A stretch of DNA of 64,000 nt from CAZWKX01 sp964633975 (GTDB taxonomy: Bacteria > Actinomycetota > Acidimicrobiia > Spongiisociales > UBA11373). Shown here piece by piece: positions 1 through 8,310 of this stretch. Under the pieces are notes generated by a model. That model saw only the letters and a list, made by a program, of their open reading frames with translations, searched no databases and was not told where the DNA came from. The stretch spans positions 1 through 64,000 of the forward strand of contig CAZWKX010000001.1 of the NCBI GenBank assembly GCA_964633975.1, read 5' to 3'. Position 1 is the first letter of the stretch, and every line of letters starts with the position of its first letter. The position numbers and the translations under genes are program-made.

Positions 1-1042
1 GGGCGAGGCCGGTCACGCGCGCCACCTTGACGCCGGGAGCCAGCTCGATCTCGAAACGTGTCACCGTCGGGCCCGGCACGATCCGAGTGAGCCGGGCATC
101 GACACCATGCTGCAGGAGGGTGTCTTCGAGATCGCGAGCCGTCTCGTCGAGGCTGCGCTTGTTGTGACCGGCCCCGCCCCCGACGGCCAGCAGTTCGAGA
201 GGAGGCTTCTCATATGCTGACGTTCGGTGTTGGACCGGTGCGGGGCGCGGCGTGCCGCGCCCCGCCGGCCGGGCCGGTTTCTGCTGGGGAGGAGCCGCCG
301 GTCGCGGCGGCGCTTCGCTGGGCCGAGGCGGAATCCTTGAAGCTCTCTGAGAGGCCGGCTGCCGTATCCGATTGTCGATCGCCTTGACCGCGTAGCGGTG
401 GTGGCGGCTCTGCGCGAACCGCCGCAGCCGCCGGACACCCGAAGCCACGGTGAGCCCCACCTCGCGCAGAGTGGTGCGAGTGACCATGAGCACGCCGAGT
501 GCGGCCAAGGCGACCAGCACCACAAATGCGCCCCAGAACCCGATCAGGCGCCGCAAGGGGAACGCCACCAGGGAGCCGACCGCCCCGCCCCGCTCCCGAA
601 CCAGATCGGTCGACTCGGCCAGGGAGACCGTTCCCGTCATCAGATGGAACAGCGCCAGCGACGATACGAAAGTCAAGATGAACCCGGTGAGGAGGCGCCG
701 GTAGGCGCTGCGGGGGTTGACAAGCACGAGAGCCACGCCGAGGCCGATCAGCGCTGCCGGGATGGCGTGTGACCACACCCCGAAGAGCAGGCGGAGTCCG
801 GACCCGAGCCACTCCCCCGCCGGGCCGGCCAGATGGAACGAGGCGAGCGCGAGAAGGGTGCCGAGAACGAGCAGCAGCACGCCCCAGACATCATCGGCGT
901 GCCGGCCGAAGCCGCCACGAATCCGCTCCCGGAGGACCGCCAGCGCTGAGGGTCGCTCCGCTTTCGTCCTTTTGGTTTGTTTGGCTTTGGCCGCCCCGCC
1001 CCGCCCTTTGCCCCGGCTGCGGGCGGGCGTCCGCTTAGCCAT
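1..1042 (-). CDS. ftsK: DNA translocase FtsK/SpoIIIE, N-terminal part (truncated by window edge)
   Basis: The frame is open from an ATG at 1042 to the left edge (347 codons), so only the N-terminal part is present. Residues 1-50 are basic (Lys/Arg/Ala-rich); about four hydrophobic segments follow between residues 50 and 200 (FtsK 4TM membrane anchor), then a Pro/Arg-rich linker. The last 70 residues match the start of the motor alpha domain: PPLELL, LEDTLLQHGVDARLTRIV, GPTVTRFEIELAPGVKVARV. Family knowledge: a septal hexameric ATPase that pumps chromosomal DNA during division. Walker motifs would lie outside the window. A TATTCT hexamer ends 9 nt before the ATG, so the leader is very short. 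Assignment is firm despite truncation. Confidence 0.93.
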   Translation of the reverse strand, partial: MAKRTPARSRGKGRGGAAKAKQTKRTKAERPSALAVLRERIRGGFGRHADDVWGVLLLVLGTLLALASFHLAGPAGEWLGSGLRLLFGVWSHAIPAALIGLGVALVLVNPRSAYRRLLTGFILTFVSSLALFHLMTGTVSLAESTDLVRERGGAVGSLVAFPLRRLIGFWGAFVVLVALAALGVLMVTRTTLREVGLTVASGVRRLRRFAQSRHHRYAVKAIDNRIRQPASQRASRIPPRPSEAPPRPAAPPQQKPARPAGRGTPRPAPVQHRTSAYEKPPLELLAVGGGAGHNKRSLDETARDLEDTLLQHGVDARLTRIVPGPTVTRFEIELAPGVKVARVTGLA

Positions 1043-1114
1043 GGGAAATCAAGAATACACAGAGTCAGGGTTTGCGTAAATGACCGAAGTGGGATTCACA
1101 GCCGAGAATGCAGA

Positions 1115-1167
1115 CTTCAGGGTTCAGAGCCGGTATTGCGCGTTCTCAATCCTGAACTCTGGTTCCT
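1115..1167 (+). repeat. Interspersed intergenic repeat, copy A
   Basis: This stretch between ftsK and the RNase J stop matches, in reverse complement, a stretch at 4657-4716. The shared core is AGAACGCGCAATACCG (16/16, on the minus strand here), flanked by matching CAAGGAA, TTCAG and CTGAA blocks. It is about 55-60 bp long and AT-richer than its surroundings. Function unknown. Confidence 0.7.
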
Positions 1168-1185
1168 TGCCGCCCTCCGCAGCGC

Positions 1186-2820
1186 TCACACTTGGAGAAC
1201 CAGCGGCACCACTACCGCCGTCCGCCCCGCCTCGGCCCGAGTGACCCGGTTCACCGAGGCCCGAAGCCGCCGCAGCAGATCATCGCCGTCGGGCGGCCAG
1301 ACCTCGACGGCCTGGATCTCCTCCTTGACAGCCGCGGCGGCCGTGGCCAACACGGCCGCGGGGTCCTCCATGAAGCCGTGGCTGTCGAGATCGGGCCCCT
1401 GCACTATCTCCCCGGTTCGGCCGTCTACGACCACGGTCACGATGATCACCCCGTCCTCGGCCAGATGACGCCTGTCGCGCACCACCCCGCGCACCGTCCC
1501 CCCCACCTCGAGGCCGTCGACGAACACGTAGCCGGCCGGCACCGCACGCCGCTCCACCACAGTCTCGAGGCCGTCCACAACCACCCGATCGCCGTCCTCA
1601 CACACCAGGACCTCGGGCACGTTCATCTGGCGAGCCAGCTCTGCATGAGCAATCAGATGCCGATACTCGCCGTGGACGGGGATCAAGGTACGCGGCCGCA
1701 CGATGTTCAAGAACGTCCTCAGCTCATCCTGGGCCGCGTGCCCGGAGACGTGCACGGGCGCATTGCCGCCGTGGAACACTCGAGCGCCCAGGCGCAGCAG
1801 CCCGTTGACCACCCGGCTTACCCGGGTCTCGTTGCCCGGGATCGACCTCGCCGAAATCAGAACGGTGTCGCCCTCCTCGATAGTGACCCACTTGTGTGAA
1901 CCCGAAGCCATGAGGGACAGCGCGGCAAAAGGTTCGCCCTGAGACCCGGTGCAGACGATGGCGGCGCGATGGGGCACCAGCTGGAGCACCTCCTCGACGG
2001 GTATCACCGAATCGGGAGGCAGCCGTATGGCACCCAGAGCCTCGCCGATCTCGACGTTGTGCTGCATGGAACGGCCCAGGAAGGCCACATAGCGGCCGGC
2101 GTCGACGGCGGCGTCGACGATCTGCTGAATGCGGTGCAGATGACTCGCAAAACAAGCTGCGATCACGCGGCCGCGAGCTTCGACGATGATCTCATAGAGG
2201 GTCCGCCGCAGGCTGGCCTCGCTGGGCACGAACCCGGGAACCTCTGCATTGGTGCTGTCCGCCATCAGCAGGCGCACTCCGCGCCGCCCCAGCTCGGCGA
2301 AGGCGGACAAATCGGTGGGCAGCCCGTCGATCGGCGTGGGATCGAGCTTGAAATCACCGCTGTGCACCACCAGGCCGTCGGGGGTGTCGAAGACCACACC
2401 GGCTCCTTGCGGGATGGAGTGCGCCACCGGCACGAACATGAACCGGAAAGGCCCATGCTCGATCCACCGGCCCGTCTCCACCGGCCGGAAGTCCGCCTCG
2501 ATTTCGGCCTCCTCCACCCGGCCTCGCGCCAACTCAACGGCCAGGGGCGTCCCATACACCGGGACGTCGAGGTTTGCCAGCAGGTAGGCGAGCGCCCCCA
2601 CGTGATCCTCGTGGCCATGGGTCAATAGCACGCACTCGAGCTCATCGGCACGCTCGAGCACAGAGGCGAAGTCGGGCAGAACAACATCGACGCCGAGCAT
2701 GCCCTCGGCAGGGAACATGAGCCCGCAGTCGATGAGCGCCAGCCGTCCCTTCATCTCGAGGCAGGCGCAGTTGCGTCCGATGCCCCCCAATCCACCGAGG
2801 AAGGAGACGGCGAAGCTCAT
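1186..2820 (-). CDS. rnj: Ribonuclease J (metallo-beta-lactamase/beta-CASP)
   Basis: A 544-residue RNase J: a 5'-3' exo/endoribonuclease that matures and degrades RNA in the cytoplasm. The N-terminal metallo-beta-lactamase domain carries LLTHGHEDHVGAL (His68, His70, Asp72, His73 bind the zinc pair). Later motifs include VAHSIPQGAGVV, HSGDFKLDPTP and the beta-CASP segments ending in VSGHAAQDEL and IPVHGEYRHL. The start is the ATG at 2820, which overlaps the dapA stop (ATGA), so the two are translationally coupled; a longer open frame to 2976 runs into dapA and is not used. The dapA-rnj pairing is typical of Actinobacteria. Length is usual for the family (about 555). Confidence 0.95.
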   Translation of the reverse strand: MSFAVSFLGGLGGIGRNCACLEMKGRLALIDCGLMFPAEGMLGVDVVLPDFASVLERADELECVLLTHGHEDHVGALAYLLANLDVPVYGTPLAVELARGRVEEAEIEADFRPVETGRWIEHGPFRFMFVPVAHSIPQGAGVVFDTPDGLVVHSGDFKLDPTPIDGLPTDLSAFAELGRRGVRLLMADSTNAEVPGFVPSEASLRRTLYEIIVEARGRVIAACFASHLHRIQQIVDAAVDAGRYVAFLGRSMQHNVEIGEALGAIRLPPDSVIPVEEVLQLVPHRAAIVCTGSQGEPFAALSLMASGSHKWVTIEEGDTVLISARSIPGNETRVSRVVNGLLRLGARVFHGGNAPVHVSGHAAQDELRTFLNIVRPRTLIPVHGEYRHLIAHAELARQMNVPEVLVCEDGDRVVVDGLETVVERRAVPAGYVFVDGLEVGGTVRGVVRDRRHLAEDGVIIVTVVVDGRTGEIVQGPDLDSHGFMEDPAAVLATAAAAVKEEIQAVEVWPPDGDDLLRRLRASVNRVTRAEAGRTAVVVPLVLQV

Positions 2821-3701
2821 GCCTTCTGGGCGGTTCCCAGGGCCTCCTTGACGGCGCCGACGGTGGCGTCGGCAGCGGAGACGAGAGGCAGGCGGGGAGC
2901 ACCGACCGGCGCCCAGAACGCGGTGAGCGCCGCCTTGACCGGCGCAGGATTCGGTTCCAGGAAGAGGGCCCGACACAGGGGCGCCAGCGCCTGATGGAAG
3001 TGCCGTGCAGTGGCCAGATCACCCTCGAGGGCCGCCGAGACCAGCGCCTTCACCTGAGGACCGGCGAGGTGAGCGGCCACGGAGACCACGCCGACGGCCC
3101 CCACGGACATCATCGGCAGGGTATTCATGTCGTCGCCCGAGTAGACCACGGCGTCATCCCCGACTGCGAGCACGGTGTCGGTGGTGAACCCGAGGTCCCA
3201 GACCGCGTCCTTCACCGCCGCGATGCGAGGGTGGGCGGCAAGACGGGCGATGGTGTCCACCTCGATGCGGCGCCCGGTACGCGAGGGGATGTTGTAGAGC
3301 ATCACCGGCAGCGAGGTGGCGTCCGCCACGGCGGTGAAGTGGGCCACGAGGCCCTCCTGCGACGGCCGGTTGTAGTACGGGGTCACCGCCATGATCCCGT
3401 GGACTCCGGTCTCCTCCGCCTTCCGTGTCAGCTCCACCGTGTGGGCGGTGTCGTATGTTCCGGTGCCAGCAACGACGCAGGCCCTATCGCCGACTACCTC
3501 GACGACGGCGCGAAAGATGGCGAGCTTCTCGTCGTCGGAGAGAGTCGGGGACTCGCCGGTGGAGCCGGCAACCACGATGCCGTCGCTCCCGTTCTCCACC
3601 AAGTACTTGGCCAGCTCCCAGACGCGGCCGTAGTCCACGGCCCCGTCGTCGTCGAAGGGGGTGACCATTGCGGTGAGGACGTGCCCAAACGGTGCGTCCA
3701 T
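2817..3701 (-). CDS. dapA: 4-hydroxy-tetrahydrodipicolinate synthase
   Basis: A 294-residue DapA, first committed step of the diaminopimelate/lysine pathway: condenses pyruvate with aspartate semialdehyde. Visible motifs are GSTGESPTL, TPYYNRPSQEG, LYNIPSRTG (Tyr136) and IAAVKDA (Schiff-base Lys164). The ATG at 3701 is chosen because GGAGGA lies about 5-10 nt upstream and the protein then has the family length; a longer open frame to 3725 adds only MAYPPGGA. The stop overlaps the RNase J start by 4 nt. dapB lies 1 kb away on the same strand, separated by a thioredoxin gene on the other strand. Confidence 0.96.
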   Translation of the reverse strand: MDAPFGHVLTAMVTPFDDDGAVDYGRVWELAKYLVENGSDGIVVAGSTGESPTLSDDEKLAIFRAVVEVVGDRACVVAGTGTYDTAHTVELTRKAEETGVHGIMAVTPYYNRPSQEGLVAHFTAVADATSLPVMLYNIPSRTGRRIEVDTIARLAAHPRIAAVKDAVWDLGFTTDTVLAVGDDAVVYSGDDMNTLPMMSVGAVGVVSVAAHLAGPQVKALVSAALEGDLATARHFHQALAPLCRALFLEPNPAPVKAALTAFWAPVGAPRLPLVSAADATVGAVKEALGTAQKA

Positions 3702-3799
3702 GGCTCCTCCGGGTGGATAGGCCACCTTGGACGCTAGCAGCGGCCTTTCGATTATCGTCCGGGAATCCCGGGCCTCCTCGCGGCGTTCCTAGAGGTGAG

Positions 3800-4633
3800 A
3801 TGGCGGACGTGAAAGACATCGATGAGCAGTCGTTCGGCCAGGATGTGCTGCAGCAGAGCCACCAGGTTCCGGTGGTCGTGGACTTCTGGGCCGAGTGGTG
3901 CGGCCCCTGCAAGGTGCTCGGACCGGCTTTGGAGCGCGTCGCCGAGGCGTATCAAGGCGCCTTCGAGCTGGTGAAGGTGGACGTCGACGCCAATCCGGCT
4001 CTGGCTCGCCAGTTCGGGGTGCAGGGCATTCCCACCGTCATCGCCTTCCGCGACGGTAACCCGGTGTCCCGCTTCACAGGGGCGCTACCCGAAGCCGCGA
4101 TTGGCCAGTGGGTGGAGCAGATACTCCCCACGGAACTCGACAAGCTGGTCGACCAGGCACGCGACTTCGTGCTCGAGGACAACGAGGCAGCCGCCGAGAC
4201 CCTCTTTCGCCAAGCCCTCGATCAGGTCCCGGATCACCCCGAGGCGGGCACGGGTCTCGCCGCACTGCTCATCGCCCGAGGTGAGACGGACGAGGCGCTC
4301 ATCCTCCTCGGCCGGCTTCCCCGCTCCGCCGAAGTGGAACGTCTCGAGGCCACAGCCCGCGTCGCCAGGAATGGATCCGTCGACATCTCCGACCTGGAGG
4401 CCCGCCTAGCCGCCGATCCTGCCGATGGCGCCGCTCGACTCGAGCTGGGCCAGGCCCTCGCCGCCAACGGCGAGCACGAGGCCGCTCTCGACCATCTGCT
4501 CGAAGTAGTCCGACTCCGCGGCGAACACCGCAATGCGGCCCGCCAGGCCATGGTCGACGTGTTCGGGATCCTCGGAGACGGGCATCCGCTGACCACCGAG
4601 TACAGGCGGTTGCTGGCGAATGAGCTTTTTTGA
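3800..4633 (+). CDS. Thioredoxin/TPR co-chaperone (CnoX/YbbN-like)
   Basis: A 277-residue protein with an N-terminal thioredoxin fold (residues 1-110: DFWAEWCGPCK with Cys34/Cys37, and the cis-Pro segment GIPTVIAFRDG) and a C-terminal tetratricopeptide region (about 120-270) of paired helices (NEAAAETLFRQALDQVPDHPEA, then LELGQALAANGEHEAALDHL). This architecture and length match E. coli YbbN/CnoX (284 residues), a holdase that protects proteins from oxidation; unlike CnoX the CxxC here is intact, so it may also be redox-active. Start chosen at the ATG after GAGGTGAG; the frame upstream of it is not conserved. It is a single gene opposed to its dap neighbours. Confidence 0.88.
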   Translation: MADVKDIDEQSFGQDVLQQSHQVPVVVDFWAEWCGPCKVLGPALERVAEAYQGAFELVKVDVDANPALARQFGVQGIPTVIAFRDGNPVSRFTGALPEAAIGQWVEQILPTELDKLVDQARDFVLEDNEAAAETLFRQALDQVPDHPEAGTGLAALLIARGETDEALILLGRLPRSAEVERLEATARVARNGSVDISDLEARLAADPADGAARLELGQALAANGEHEAALDHLLEVVRLRGEHRNAARQAMVDVFGILGDGHPLTTEYRRLLANELF

Positions 4634-4657
4634 GAACGCTGGAGCGTTCTCAAAAAA
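4626..4657. other. Perfect 15-bp inverted repeat after the thioredoxin gene
   Basis: Arms 4626-4640 and 4643-4657 are perfectly complementary with a 2-nt centre (GG). The core is GAGAACGCT/AGCGTTCTC. The T6 run is on the 5' side and the A6 run on the 3' side, the reverse of a normal intrinsic terminator, on either strand. It overlaps the thioredoxin stop codon and directly abuts repeat copy B. It may form a strong hairpin or cruciform; role unknown. Confidence 0.75.
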
Positions 4658-4716
4658 CAAGGAATCAGGTTTCAGAGTCCAGAACGCGCAATACCGATTC
4701 TGAATTCTGAACTCTC
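4657..4716 (-). repeat. Interspersed intergenic repeat, copy B
   Basis: Reverse-orientation partner of the element at 1115-1167. Shared blocks in order: CAAGGAA, CAG, TTCAG or TTTCAG, AGAACGCGCAATACCG, TCTGAA, CTGAA, TCT. It lies between the convergent thioredoxin and dapB genes, right beside a perfect inverted repeat. Confidence 0.7.
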
Positions 4717-4733
4717 CCTATCCGATCCCCGTC

Positions 4734-5498
4734 TCAGATCCCGAGTACAGCGTCCAACCCCACAGTCACCGGTTCGGGAAGATCGGCGACGGCCCGGACC
4801 GCCAGCAGGACCCCCGGAACGAAGGCGCAGCGGTCGGTGGTGTCGTGGCGGATGGCGAGGGTCTCACCCGGCGATCCGAGCAGCACTTCCTGGTGTGCCA
4901 GCAGGCCGGGTAGCCGCACCGCGTGCACCCGGACCCCATCGGCGTCGGCGCCGCGTGCTCCGGCGATCAGCTCCTTCGATTCCCCGGCCCGCTCTTGGCG
5001 TCCGCCCGCGGCGGCCAGACGACCGGCCGTGGCCACGGCCGTGCCTGAAGGAGCGTCGGCCTTGGCGTCGTGATGGAGCTCAATGATCTCGGAAGCGGAG
5101 AAGTGCGGCGCCGCCATCTCGGCAAAACGCATCATGAGCACCGCTCCGACGGAGAAGTTGGGAACCACCAGGCAATTGGGCGGACCGCTGCCCCACTGCC
5201 TCCGCAGAGCTTCGATCCGTTCCGCGTCGAAGCCGGAAGTCCCGACCACGGCGTTGAGGCCGAGTCGCCGCCACTGCTCCAGGTTGCCCATCACCACGTC
5301 CGGGTTGGTGAACTCGACCACGACATCGGCGTCGGCGAGGGCGACGGCGTCCTCACCGACGTAGAGGCCCTCGACGTGCTCACCGGCCCGCTCCGGATCG
5401 TAGGCGGCGTCCAGTTCCAGGTCGGCGGCGGCGGCGACGGCGCTGCACACCAGTCGGCCCATACGGCCCCCTGCCCCGGAGACGGCAACCCGGATCAT
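4734..5498 (-). CDS. dapB: 4-hydroxy-tetrahydrodipicolinate reductase
   Basis: A 254-residue DapB, the step after DapA in lysine/diaminopimelate synthesis; NAD(P)H-dependent. The Rossmann start is VAVSGAGGRMGR (residues 5-14). Then VEFTNPDVV, VGTSGF and VPNFSVGAVLM follow, and the active-site signature ELHHDAKADAPSGTA, with His142/His143 and Lys147. Length is close to mycobacterial DapB (245). Its ATG overlaps the stop of the upstream M16 peptidase (ATGA), so both are in one transcript. Confidence 0.96.
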   Translation of the reverse strand: MIRVAVSGAGGRMGRLVCSAVAAAADLELDAAYDPERAGEHVEGLYVGEDAVALADADVVVEFTNPDVVMGNLEQWRRLGLNAVVGTSGFDAERIEALRRQWGSGPPNCLVVPNFSVGAVLMMRFAEMAAPHFSASEIIELHHDAKADAPSGTAVATAGRLAAAGGRQERAGESKELIAGARGADADGVRVHAVRLPGLLAHQEVLLGSPGETLAIRHDTTDRCAFVPGVLLAVRAVADLPEPVTVGLDAVLGI

Positions 5499-6747
5499 TC
5501 GACGTAGCGCTCCAGATCGATGGAGTTGAAAGGCCCCACGGCTCCGAGCACCTTGGGGCCCCCGAACACCTCCATGGCAACGGTGTGCACGTCTTCGAGC
5601 GTCACCGCGTCGATGGCGGCCACCGTCTCGTCCAGCGACAGGTGCTCGACGCCGGTGAGCTCGTGGCGGCCGATGCGGATCATGCGGCTGTTGGTCTCCT
5701 CCATCGAAAGGGCAAGCGCCCCCTTCATGTTCCCCTTGGCTCGTTCGAGCTCGTCACCGTCGAGGCCCTCGGCCACAACACGGGCCAGCTGCTCCCGCAC
5801 CAGCTCGATGACCTGGGAGGTCTGGTGCGGGGTCGTTCCCACGTACACACCGTACGCCCCCGAGTCGGCGAATGGCATGCGGAACGAGTAGATCGAGTAA
5901 GCCAGGCCCCTCTCCTCGCGGATCTCGCGGAACAGCCGCGACGACATGCCGNNNNNNNNNNTACGTGGTTCAGCAGCCCAAAGGCAAAACGGCGCCCATC
6001 GCCCCGCTTGAGCGCCTCACCGCCGAGCACCAAGTGCGCCTGCTCGGTGTCGCGGGTCTTCACCTGCACCGCCGGCTCGATCTTCGGCTCGCCGAGGCCC
6101 CGATCGACCGATGCGCCCTCCCAAGCCCCGAATTGACCAACGACGAGACCCACGACGTCGTTGTGCTCGAGGTTGCCGGCGGCGGCGACGACCGTCGTAA
6201 AGGGCGTGTAACTCCTGTGCCAGTAGCCGCGGATGACGTCTTGGCCCAAGCCGGTGATCGATTCCCGCGTGCCTAGGACCGGCTTGGCCAGCACATGTTC
6301 GCCCCACAGCGCCTTGGCGAACTGGTCGTGAGCCACGTCTGCCGGATCGTCCTCGTTCATGTTGATCTCTTCGAGAACCACATGGGCCTCCGACTCGATC
6401 TCATCGGGGCGGAAAGCGGGGCGCTGCAGCATCTCGCCGAGCAGCTCCACTCCCATGGGCAGATCGGCGTCGCGGAGCTGGGCCCAGTAGCAGGTGTACT
6501 CCTTCGAGGTGAACGCGTTCGACCGAGCGCCGACGGCATCGAACGCCTGGGCGATGTCCTGCGCCCGGTAGCGCTCCGAGCCCTTGAACAAGAGGTGCTC
6601 CAGGAAATGCGAACACCCGGCCTCGGACTCATCTTCGTCGCGGCTGCCGGTGTCCACCCAGCACCCTACGGCGACCGATCGAATCGAAGGCATTTCTTCG
6701 GTGATGACGCGCAGGCCGTTGGGAAGCGTTGTGAGCTCGTGGTCCAT
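5495..6747 (-). CDS. M16 family zinc peptidase, interrupted by a 10-N assembly gap
   Basis: An insulinase/processing-peptidase-like protein of about 416 residues. The N-terminal half (6747 down to the Ns) has the inverted zinc motif HFLEH within GCSHFLEHLLFKG and the distal Glu region AHVVLEEINMNEDDPADV. The C-terminal half continues as MSSRLFREIREERGLAYSIYS. The two halves are in different frames across the N run. The family motif VLGGGMSSRLF needs only 8 bases where 10 Ns are drawn, so the frame break is an artefact of the gap size. ATG at 6747 lies 9 nt after a TAACAT hexamer. The gene overlaps dapB by 4 nt. Confidence 0.9.
5952..5961. other. Assembly gap (10 Ns)
   Basis: A run of exactly ten undetermined bases inside the M16 peptidase coding region. 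Conserved-motif reconstruction suggests the true length is 8 bases. Confidence 0.97.
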
Positions 6748-7026
6748 CGACGAGGGATGTTAGGTGCAGCCGAGCGCGACCAGGCACCTCGACCCCCATC
6801 AACCGAGGGCAGCCGGAAGCCCTCGGCCCGGCCTACCGCGGACGGGAACCATGCCTATACCGATGGCACCGGTCCCGGCTCTGCTCGAAACGGCCGCAGG
6901 GCCACGCCATCACTGAGGTTGCCGACGGGATGTCGGCACCAGATGAGGCACCGCTCGGCCCGGCAACCGGCATGACACCGTGCCCGGGAGGAGGCACCGA
7001 TACCGGGTCCTAGACTCAGGCGATCC

Positions 7027-8310
7027 ATGAGGAGGAGTTGGCGCGTCGCTCTCACTGCGGTCGCCGGTGTGGTGACTGCGCTTCTACTCGCGAGTCCTGC
7101 GCTGGCGCAAACCGAGTCAATCGGTGGCACGCTCGAGTGGATCGAAGGCACCGATCGCACCCCGGTGGAAGGTGTGACGATCTCGGTCAGCCAGGACGGC
7201 CTGCCGATCGGGAGCGCTGCCAGCGATGAGCAGGGCTACTGGTCGGTCCCGGTTCCGGGTCCCGGCACCTACCAGGTCGAGATCGACACAAGCACTCTCC
7301 CTGAGGGAATCACCCTCACCGATCCCGGCCGACAAGTGCTGCCGGACGTGCAGGTGCGGGGAGGACGCGAGAAGGTGGTCCGTTTCGCCCTTGGCCCGGG
7401 CATCACCTCGACCGTAGGCACCTGGACCCGCATCGGTGGGCTCGTCCTGATCGGGCTCAAATTCGGGGCGATCATCGCGCTGTGTTCCATCGGCCTGTCC
7501 CTCGTGTTCGGCGTCACCGGCCTGGTGAACTTCGCCCACGGCGACACGGTGACACTCGGCGCGGTGCTCGCGTTCTTCTTCAACGCATCCCCTCTGGGAC
7601 CGGAGTGGCACATCCTGCTCGCCGCAATCCCGGCGCTGCTCCTGGGCGCTGCATTCGGCGGCGCCCAGGAGATGTTCCTTTGGCGACCGCTGCGGCGGCG
7701 CCAGACCAGCCTCATTTCGATGCTCGTCATCTCGATAGGGCTGTCGTTCGTGATCCGGTATCTGATCCTCGTGGCCTTCAAGGGCAACCCGCGCCCGTAC
7801 ACCGACTATGCGGTGCAACGCGACATCCGGTTCTTCGGCATCACCACGGTGCCCAAGAGCTTCTTCATCATCGGTTTCGCCGCCGTGGTCCTCATCGCAG
7901 TGGGGCTGTTCCTGCAGCTGACCAAGCTCGGCACCGCGATGCGCGCCGTCTCCGACAACACCGACCTGGCGGAATCATCCGGTATCGACGTCCAGGAGGT
8001 CACCCTCGTCACCTGGGTACTTGGCGCAAGCCTGGCCGCACTCGGCGGCGTCATGTTCGGCATCTCCGAGCAGGTGCAGTGGGACATGGGTTTCAAGCTG
8101 CTGTTGCTGATCTTCGCCGCGGTCATCCTCGGCGGCCTCGGCACGGCCTTCGGAGCCATGTTGGGCGGCTTCGTCATCGGCGTCTGCGTGGAGATGAGCA
8201 CGCTATGGGTGCCGGTTGAGTTCAAGACGGCCATCGCCCTCGGCATCCTCATCGTCATGCTGCTGGTTCGACCGCAGGGCCTCCTCGGGACGAGAGAGAG
8301 GATCGGCTGA
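7027..8310 (+). CDS. livH: LivH-type ABC permease fused to a secreted N-terminal Ig-like domain
   Basis: A 427-residue protein. Residues 1-28 are a signal peptide (basic start, hydrophobic core, cut near ALAQ/TES). Residues 30-125 form a beta-rich extracytoplasmic module resembling carboxypeptidase-regulatory/Cna-B-like domains (GGTLEWIEGTDRTPVEGVTI, SDEQGYWSVPVPGPGTYQVEI). From about 135 on it is a standard LivH branched-chain amino-acid permease with multiple membrane helices (IGLSLVFGVTGLVNFAHGD, LGGVMFGISEQ, ILGGLGTAFGAMLGGF, VRPQGLLG). Plain LivH is about 290-300 residues, so the extra 130 are an added domain, read without a frame break. First gene of the liv operon; a TAGACT hexamer ends 10 nt before the ATG. 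The stop overlaps livM (TGATG). Confidence 0.9.
   Translation: MRRSWRVALTAVAGVVTALLLASPALAQTESIGGTLEWIEGTDRTPVEGVTISVSQDGLPIGSAASDEQGYWSVPVPGPGTYQVEIDTSTLPEGITLTDPGRQVLPDVQVRGGREKVVRFALGPGITSTVGTWTRIGGLVLIGLKFGAIIALCSIGLSLVFGVTGLVNFAHGDTVTLGAVLAFFFNASPLGPEWHILLAAIPALLLGAAFGGAQEMFLWRPLRRRQTSLISMLVISIGLSFVIRYLILVAFKGNPRPYTDYAVQRDIRFFGITTVPKSFFIIGFAAVVLIAVGLFLQLTKLGTAMRAVSDNTDLAESSGIDVQEVTLVTWVLGASLAALGGVMFGISEQVQWDMGFKLLLLIFAAVILGGLGTAFGAMLGGFVIGVCVEMSTLWVPVEFKTAIALGILIVMLLVRPQGLLGTRERIG

Noticed and set aside
4626..4657. Intrinsic terminator for the thioredoxin or dapB gene
   Set aside because: The T-run precedes and the A-run follows the stem on both strands, the wrong order for an intrinsic terminator.
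6748..7026. Possible RNA gene or riboswitch in the 279-bp gap before livH
   Set aside because: Only a weak 6-bp stem (6921-6937) is visible; no tRNA arms or known riboswitch core were seen.
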